Source: Chitinophaga pinensis
GTDB taxonomy: Bacteria > Bacteroidota > Bacteroidia > NS11-12g > UBA9320
Length of the DNA: 48,338 nt
Direction of reading: 5' to 3'
Assembly (NCBI GenBank): GCA_945897885.1
Contig: CAMDGU010000018.1
Span: 1 to 48,338, forward strand
Below, in pieces: positions 43,093 through 48,338 of the stretch; positions within the stretch are counted from its first letter, which is position 1, and each line of letters starts with the position of its first letter. The translations under genes and the position numbers were made by a program. The notes under the pieces were generated by a model. The model was not told the DNA's origin. It saw only the letters and a program-made list of their open reading frames with translations, and did not search any database.

Positions 43093-43837
43093 ACTTACTT
43101 GAAATTTCGAATGGAAAAGCATCAATAACATCGGTATTTACACCGAAGTTTTCCATAATTAAACTAATATTTCGCTTTGGGGTAACTACCGATATATCAA
43201 CCGTACCCGGAAATTGTTGCTTATCTGTTTTTTTAAAGTTTGTATACAACACATTGGCATTTGATTGCTCAACCATGTGTTGTAACAATTGCTCCAATAT
43301 TTTGGATTTATCATCTAAAGTTACGGTGTTTTCAATGTAACCTTCAGTGGTTTTAAATTTATTCTTTTCAGCAGTTGACGCATAGTTTTCGGGTAAAAAG
43401 AGAAGATTAGCCGTTAACAAATTTTGAATTTGCCCCAATGATAACGTGGTTCCACTCAGCTTTTTGATATAATCGTAACCATACACAAAATACTTTTTTT
43501 CAAGCCTTGAAATTACCTTTACCGAATCCTTGTCTAATACCGCCCGGGCTACTTCAAAACCCACTGCTGTAATTGAAATCCAAAGAATACTATCGCGCTT
43601 CATACGAATATTCATAGTGAAAGACTGGTCCATGTTAGGGTCTTTATAATCGCATTTGGCTTTGTAACTTAAATAATCAAATTCAAAACTGTTTTTAAGC
43701 ACCTCAATTATTTCGGGAGCTATTGGTTTAGTCGAGTCGATGGTTGATTTAACAACAGGTTTAGACCGTGTTTTTTTGCCACGGCATGCTCCCAAAACCA
43801 ATGCAAAAGCTACAAATAGTATTACAATTCTCTTCAT
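43076..43837 (-). CDS. DUF4292 lipoprotein
   Basis: A 253-residue lipoprotein with lipobox LVLGAC (Cys18). DUF4292 is a Bacteroidota family with a LolA/LolB-like fold. Matching segments are FEFDYLSYKAKCDYKD, MNIRMKRDSILWISITAVGFEVARAVLDKDSVKVI and FVYGYDYIKKLSGTTLSLGQIQNLLTANLLF. A lipid or lipoprotein-binding role is inferred from the fold only. It lies 5 nt after the TPR gene and overlaps the envC-like gene, so the three are translated as a tight operon, an order I recall from many Bacteroidota. Confidence 0.87.
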   Translation of the reverse strand: MKRIVILFVAFALVLGACRGKKTRSKPVVKSTIDSTKPIAPEIIEVLKNSFEFDYLSYKAKCDYKDPNMDQSFTMNIRMKRDSILWISITAVGFEVARAVLDKDSVKVISRLEKKYFVYGYDYIKKLSGTTLSLGQIQNLLTANLLFLPENYASTAEKNKFKTTEGYIENTVTLDDKSKILEQLLQHMVEQSNANVLYTNFKKTDKQQFPGTVDISVVTPKRNISLIMENFGVNTDVIDAFPFEISSKYEKGN

Positions 43838-43842
43838 TTATT

Positions 43843-45561
43843 TTACCCCAATTTTCCCAACTTAGCTGATATCGATTTATTCTGAGGCTCCAAACTCAAT
43901 GCTTTTTTGTAGGCTTCTATGGCCAATGCATTTTTACCTTGCTTGGCATACACATCGCCTAAATGTTCCAATATTTCTGCATTTTCACCTTCCAGTTCCA
44001 GTGCTTTTTTAATCCATTTTTCTGCCTCAGCCAATTTTCCGGTTGCCATCAGTATGCAGCCGTAAGTATCGGCATACGAACCACTGTTTGGTTCCAAATC
44101 CAATGCTTTCAAAACCATTTCCTCTGCCTTTTGCAATTTGGTATTTCGCTTAAATAAATTGTAGGCATAATCATTTAATGCCGATGCATTTTGCTGGTCT
44201 ACTTCCAGTGCTTTTTCAAAATACTCGTCAGACTTATCATAATTACCCTTTTCAAACCAGGCATCGCCTAAGGTTAAATACAATTGTATTTTTTCATCCG
44301 CCTTAAATGAAATGTCCAAGCCCTGCATGGCAGTTTCAATGGCCTTATCGTAATTTCCTATTCGTAAAGCCGCCTGACTGTGAATAATAAACAAACCGGG
44401 CTGTGTGGCAAATAATTCCAAAGCCAGTTTGCTATCATCGTATAAAAATTGATTGTTGGATAATTTTACATCTATTCCAAAGAGTTTTTGCCAAACCCGG
44501 TAATCCTTGCCGTCAATAGCCAAGCCCTTTTTCATATACTCACGGCTCTCATCAAGCATAGCGGCAGCCAAAAGCATATCGCTGTATACTTGATACGAGG
44601 TAGCATCCTCAGGATGTGCTTCCAATAATTTTTGACTTAATTCAAAAGCTTGCTTTTTGCTTTTTTCATCCTTGGTTACCAAAAAATAATAGGATGAAAT
44701 AACTTTAATTTTATGCGAAATACTCACACGCTTATCAGCAAATCCCTTGCTTAAGTAAAAAAAGGATTCGTCGTTTTTTCCTTCCCGTCGCATAATATCT
44801 GCCATTCCAAAACTAGCATATCCATTGGTGGCATCAAGTTCAAGCATTTTTAAATACACAGATTTTGCTTCACTTATTTTATTGGCTTTGGTATAGCTTT
44901 CGGCCAAAAGCCCTAAAAATTTTATGTCAGACGGATAGGTGTCTGACAATTTTTTAACTATCCTATTAGCTTCATTTGGTTGACCCAAATCAAAATATAA
45001 AGCTTCCAGTTTTCGACTGATGCTTTCTTCAGGACCAAACTTTGAAATAGATTTTTCAAAATATTTTACTGCCTCAAAAGGTTTTTTATCATTCAGGTAT
45101 TGGTTTCCGGCTTCTTCATAATTGCTCTTGCGTTCAGGCTCCTTGGCCACCATGGTAGCAAATGTTTCTGCCGATTTACTATACTGTTTAGCAGTGCTAT
45201 ACATTTGGGCCAATTGCCCGAAATACCAAAAATTATAGTCGGGATTTTTTTTAACAGCCAACTCTGCCCAATGAATGGCCTCGTCTAATTTTTTATCTTT
45301 AAAATAAATATTAGCCAATTGATACATGGCTTCATGACTATTTGGTATTTCGGCTAGTGCCAAATTAAATTCTCTTGCGGCAGCCACATAGTCACCTATG
45401 GCTTTTAATTTGGCTCCTTCGTAATAATGATGATTGTAGACTTTACGGGTATTGTAGCTTACATCATCCTGCTTGGAACCGGCTCCTTTATGCGACTTGC
45501 AACTAAAAAAACTTAGTGAAACTAACAGCGTTAAAATTTGCACATACCTCAATATTCTCAT
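43843..45561 (-). CDS. TPR-repeat lipoprotein
   Basis: A 572-residue lipoprotein with lipobox SLSFFSC (Cys21). Most of the chain is tetratricopeptide repeats, for example AIHWAELAVKKNPDYNFWYFGQLAQMY, YDKSDEYFEKALEVDQQNASALNDYAYNL and EKWIKKALELEGENAEILEHLGDVYAKQG, about twelve or more units. These repeats mediate protein contacts; the partner is not evident. It heads the operon with DUF4292 and envC-like genes and diverges from sucA. No enzyme motif is present. Confidence 0.88.
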   Translation of the reverse strand: MRILRYVQILTLLVSLSFFSCKSHKGAGSKQDDVSYNTRKVYNHHYYEGAKLKAIGDYVAAAREFNLALAEIPNSHEAMYQLANIYFKDKKLDEAIHWAELAVKKNPDYNFWYFGQLAQMYSTAKQYSKSAETFATMVAKEPERKSNYEEAGNQYLNDKKPFEAVKYFEKSISKFGPEESISRKLEALYFDLGQPNEANRIVKKLSDTYPSDIKFLGLLAESYTKANKISEAKSVYLKMLELDATNGYASFGMADIMRREGKNDESFFYLSKGFADKRVSISHKIKVISSYYFLVTKDEKSKKQAFELSQKLLEAHPEDATSYQVYSDMLLAAAMLDESREYMKKGLAIDGKDYRVWQKLFGIDVKLSNNQFLYDDSKLALELFATQPGLFIIHSQAALRIGNYDKAIETAMQGLDISFKADEKIQLYLTLGDAWFEKGNYDKSDEYFEKALEVDQQNASALNDYAYNLFKRNTKLQKAEEMVLKALDLEPNSGSYADTYGCILMATGKLAEAEKWIKKALELEGENAEILEHLGDVYAKQGKNALAIEAYKKALSLEPQNKSISAKLGKLG

Positions 45562-45573
45562 TCAATAATTTGA

Positions 45574-45622
45574 AACAGCTAAATTAAGACGGTTATTGTG
45601 GATTGACAATCATTTAGCTGTT
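45574..45622. other. Inverted repeat upstream of the TPR operon
   Basis: Perfect 10-bp arms AACAGCTAAA (45574-45583) and TTTAGCTGTT (45613-45622) around 29 nt, beginning 13 nt upstream of the TPR ATG in the divergent sucA gap. The position suits an operator or a leader structure; no factor can be named. Confidence 0.45.
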
Positions 45623-45643
45623 AATTTTTTAAACATAGGTATT

Positions 45644-45662
45644 GTCAAATCTCTGATTTGAC
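45644..45662. other. Compact palindrome, possible operator upstream of sucA
   Basis: GTCAAATC / GATTTGAC, 8-bp perfect arms with a 3-nt centre. This near-symmetric 19-nt site lies about 88 nt upstream of the sucA -7 box. Its size suits a dimeric regulator; the role is inferred from position only. Confidence 0.45.
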
Positions 45663-45749
45663 TTACTGTCGACTTCTCTCGCAGTATATTTTTTACTAAC
45701 ACCAAACAGAATCTTCAAATTTTCAAATCTCCAAATCTTTAAATTAACT

Positions 45750-45757
45750 TACCTTTG
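45750..45757 (+). promoter_or_regulatory. -7 element TACCTTTG for sucA
   Basis: Same octamer as upstream of sucB, identical over TTACCTTTGC. It ends 9 nt before the sucA ATG, so the leader would be only a few bases long. Confidence 0.65.
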
Positions 45758-45766
45758 CACCTACTA

Positions 45767-48338
45767 ATGATTGGTCATTCTTATCTCTCCAATGCCGATG
45801 TAAATTCCATCGAAGATCTTTATAATCAATACCAAAATCAAAAAGACTCTGTAGATTTTGGTTGGCAAAAATTTTTTGAAGGTTTCGACTTAGCCCTTGG
45901 CAATAGCGGAATTTCTTCTGAAGCCGTGTCGGAAGACATGCTCAAAGAAATTAATGTTCTTAATTTAATCAACTACGGATACCGTACCCGCGGGCATTTA
46001 TTTACCGAAACCAACCCGGTAAGGCAACGTCGTGATTATTCACCAAATCTGGATATTAAAAATTTTTGTTTAACAGAAACTGACCTCGAAAAAACCTTTA
46101 ATGCCGGAATTGAAATTGGCCTTGGACCTGCCAAGTTAAAAGACATTATTGCTTTTTTGGAACAAACTTATTGCAACCATATTGGGGCTGAGTTCATGTA
46201 CATTCTTGAGCCTGAAAAGAAAAAATGGCTGATTGATAAAATGGAAAGCACCCGCAATACACCCAATTTTAGTATTGCCGAAAAACGCCGAATTTTAGAA
46301 AAACTAAACCAGGCCACCGTGTTTGAAAACTTTTTGCATACCAAGTATATTGGTCAAAAACGATTTTCATTGGAAGGCCTAGAAGGATTGATTCCAGCTT
46401 TGGATACCTTAATAAATACGGGTGCCGAAATGGGAACCAAACAATTTGTTTTGGGAATGGCCCACCGCGGAAGACTGAATGTATTGGCCAATATTTTAGG
46501 AAAAACCTACGAAGAAATATTTACCGAATTTGAAGGAAAAGCATACTCTGATGCGGTTTTTGAAGGGGATGTAAAATATCACATGGGATATAGTAGTAAC
46601 CTGATTACCGAAGGTGGTATTAAAATACACTTAAAATTAAGTCCGAATCCTTCGCATTTAGAAGCTGTAAATACCGTGGTAAAAGGTATGGCAAGAGCCA
46701 AGCTTGATTTAACGTATAACAACGACCATAATGCCGTGATACCAATTTTAATACACGGTGATGCCTCTATTTCAGGGCAGGGGATAATTTATGAAACGGT
46801 TCAAATGAGCGGACTTGACGGGTATAATGTTGGCGGCACGATCCATATTGTGGCCAATAATCAGATTGGTTTCACCACCAATTATCAGGACGGCCGTTCT
46901 TCAATTTATTGTACCGATGTGGCTAAAGTAACCAAATGCCCGGTGTACCATGTAAATGCAGATGATGCTGAAGCTATTGCATTTGTTATGAAACTGGCAG
47001 TAGAATACCGTCAAAAATATCATGAGGATGTATTTATAGATTTGTTGGGTTACAGAAAATACGGGCATAATGAAGGAGATGAACCACGGTTTACTCAGCC
47101 TTTATTGTACAAGGCCATTTCCACTCATCCCAATCCAAGAGAAATTTATTCGAAGCAACTAACTGCAGCCGGAAGCATTGAAGCCGAATTGGCCAAGGAA
47201 ATGGAGGTGCAGTTTAAACAATCCCTTCAGGAAAAGCTTGATTTTGTAAGGGCTGATAATAAAGTAAAATCAAACTTATTGCCCAAAAATGTGTGGGCTA
47301 AATACCGTAAATCAGATATAACCGATTTTGAAAAATCGCCTGAAACATCAGTTTCTACAAAAGCATTTTTAGAAATTGCTCAAAAAATAACAACCTTACC
47401 CGAAGAAAATAAGCCGATTCAGAAAGTGACCAAACTTTTTGAAGACCGCGCCAATATGATTAAAAATGATAAATACGATTGGGCTATGGGTGAACTCATG
47501 GCATACGGAACCTTACTCACCGAAGGTTTTGCGGTTCGTATGAGTGGTCAGGATGTGGAACGGGGAACCTTTAGCCATCGCCACGCGGTGATTAAAAAAG
47601 AAGATACAGAGTTGGAATATGTTCCATTAAATCATATCAGCCCCAAGCAACGAAAATTTGAAATTTACAATTCTTATTTATCAGAATATGGCGTTTTGGG
47701 ATTTGAATACGGGTATAGCACTTCCACACCCGAAACGCTAACTATTTGGGAAGCGCAATTTGGTGATTTTGCCAACGGAGCTCAAATCATAATTGACCAA
47801 TTTATTAGCAGTGGCGAAACCAAGTGGAAATTTTCAAGCGGCTTGGTAATGCTGTTACCTCATGGTTACGAAGGCCAAGGTCCCGAACATTCATCGGCCA
47901 AATTGGAACGCTTTTTACAACTAAGCGCCAATGGAAGTATGCAGGTTATTAACCCTACGACTCCGGCCAATTTGTTTCATGCCCTTCGCCGCCAAATGCA
48001 CCGCGATTTTCGTACCCCATTGGTGGTAATGACTCCAAAATCCTTACTTCGTCATCCACTTTGCACCAGTTCTATTTCTGATTTTACGAATGGTGGATTT
48101 AAAGAAGTGATAGATGATGAAACTGTAAAGGCGAAAGATGTGAAGAAAGTGGTTATGTGCAGCGGGAAAATTTTTTACGAACTATTGGCCAAACAGCAAG
48201 CCGACAAGGTGAAAGATATTGCTATTATCAGGTTAGAACAATTATACCCAATGCCGCAAAAACAAATTTTGGCATTGATTGAAAAATATAAAAAAGCCGA
48301 ATTTTATTGGGTTCAGGAAGAGCCTAAAAATATGGGAG
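45767..48338 (+). CDS. sucA: 2-oxoglutarate dehydrogenase E1, 3'-truncated by the window edge
   Basis: Thiamine diphosphate-dependent E1 that decarboxylates 2-oxoglutarate in the TCA cycle. 857 codons are present; full-length proteins have roughly 920, so about 60-70 residues lie beyond the window. The N-terminus MIGHSYLSNADVNSIEDLYNQYQ is followed by a region that docks E2. MAHRGRLNVLANI, the cofactor motif GDASISGQG (residue 331 on) with NNQIGFTT, YRKYGHNEGDEPRFTQPLLY, and LPHGYEGQGPEHSSAKLERF are characteristic. It starts at ATG 45767, 9 nt after its -7 box. It diverges from the TPR operon. The E2 gene is 14.6 kb away. Confidence 0.96.
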   Translation, partial: MIGHSYLSNADVNSIEDLYNQYQNQKDSVDFGWQKFFEGFDLALGNSGISSEAVSEDMLKEINVLNLINYGYRTRGHLFTETNPVRQRRDYSPNLDIKNFCLTETDLEKTFNAGIEIGLGPAKLKDIIAFLEQTYCNHIGAEFMYILEPEKKKWLIDKMESTRNTPNFSIAEKRRILEKLNQATVFENFLHTKYIGQKRFSLEGLEGLIPALDTLINTGAEMGTKQFVLGMAHRGRLNVLANILGKTYEEIFTEFEGKAYSDAVFEGDVKYHMGYSSNLITEGGIKIHLKLSPNPSHLEAVNTVVKGMARAKLDLTYNNDHNAVIPILIHGDASISGQGIIYETVQMSGLDGYNVGGTIHIVANNQIGFTTNYQDGRSSIYCTDVAKVTKCPVYHVNADDAEAIAFVMKLAVEYRQKYHEDVFIDLLGYRKYGHNEGDEPRFTQPLLYKAISTHPNPREIYSKQLTAAGSIEAELAKEMEVQFKQSLQEKLDFVRADNKVKSNLLPKNVWAKYRKSDITDFEKSPETSVSTKAFLEIAQKITTLPEENKPIQKVTKLFEDRANMIKNDKYDWAMGELMAYGTLLTEGFAVRMSGQDVERGTFSHRHAVIKKEDTELEYVPLNHISPKQRKFEIYNSYLSEYGVLGFEYGYSTSTPETLTIWEAQFGDFANGAQIIIDQFISSGETKWKFSSGLVMLLPHGYEGQGPEHSSAKLERFLQLSANGSMQVINPTTPANLFHALRRQMHRDFRTPLVVMTPKSLLRHPLCTSSISDFTNGGFKEVIDDETVKAKDVKKVVMCSGKIFYELLAKQQADKVKDIAIIRLEQLYPMPQKQILALIEKYKKAEFYWVQEEPKNMG

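Overview
The window is a low-GC chromosomal segment of a Bacteroidota bacterium, probably an environmental flavobacterial or related lineage. The evidence is a full-length SprA translocon of the type IX secretion system (T9SS), several T9SS cargo proteins with the family C-terminal sorting domain (CTD), Bacteroidota-only families (DUF5777, DUF4292, DUF6498-like), and many TAnnTTTG -7 promoter elements of the Bacteroidota type. TTG start codons are frequent. I see no tRNA, rRNA, CRISPR array, prophage or intact insertion sequence.

Layout. 1-3.1 kb: the 3' part of a dihydrolipoamide dehydrogenase gene, a metallo-beta-lactamase-fold hydrolase, a His-tailed membrane protein and ruvA. 3.1-10.3 kb: sprA. 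10.3-12.8 kb: an exported serine hydrolase, a membrane protein and a small orphan protein. 12.9-16.7 kb (minus strand): menB, menD and alanine dehydrogenase. 16.9-23.3 kb (plus strand): a respiration-like block with a 12-TM protein resembling heme-copper oxidase subunit I, PPK2, a beta-barrel, two heme-c lipoproteins, an OB-fold protein, YceI and a DUF5777 barrel. 23.3-29.8 kb (minus strand): a broken AAA+ ATPase gene and three tandem arylsulfotransferase-like T9SS cargo genes. 29.9-31.2 kb: sucB. 31.3-35.8 kb: a small lipoprotein, a NamZ/DUF1343 lipoprotein, a LolE/FtsX-type permease and a fourth arylsulfotransferase-like gene without a CTD. 36.1-41.5 kb: a TsdA-like diheme cytochrome, an M36 metalloprotease T9SS cargo and a GT2 glycosyltransferase. 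41.5-45.6 kb (minus strand): an orphan decayed T9SS CTD, then envC-like, DUF4292 and TPR lipoprotein genes. 45.8 kb to the end: sucA, cut by the window edge.

How the genes connect. SprA is the outer-membrane exit pore for the M36 protease and three of the arylsulfotransferase-like proteins. All three enzyme types of the 2-oxoglutarate dehydrogenase complex (E3, E2, E1) lie in the window but are scattered: sucB and sucA are about 14.6 kb apart and face away from each other. MenD and MenB make menaquinone, the likely quinone for the respiratory proteins.

The most unusual features are: (1) the expanded arylsulfotransferase-like family, whose two larger copies also share a duplicated upstream block at identical distances from the start codon; (2) the heme-c lipoprotein/YceI/DUF5777 operon, with an oxidase-like protein that lacks the usual CuB histidine pair nearby; (3) five genes whose -7 promoter element lies only 6-10 nt before the start codon, implying leaderless or nearly leaderless mRNAs; (4) decayed fragments (AAA+ and an orphan CTD) with homopolymer frameshifts; and (5) dispersed imperfect palindromes in intergenic gaps.
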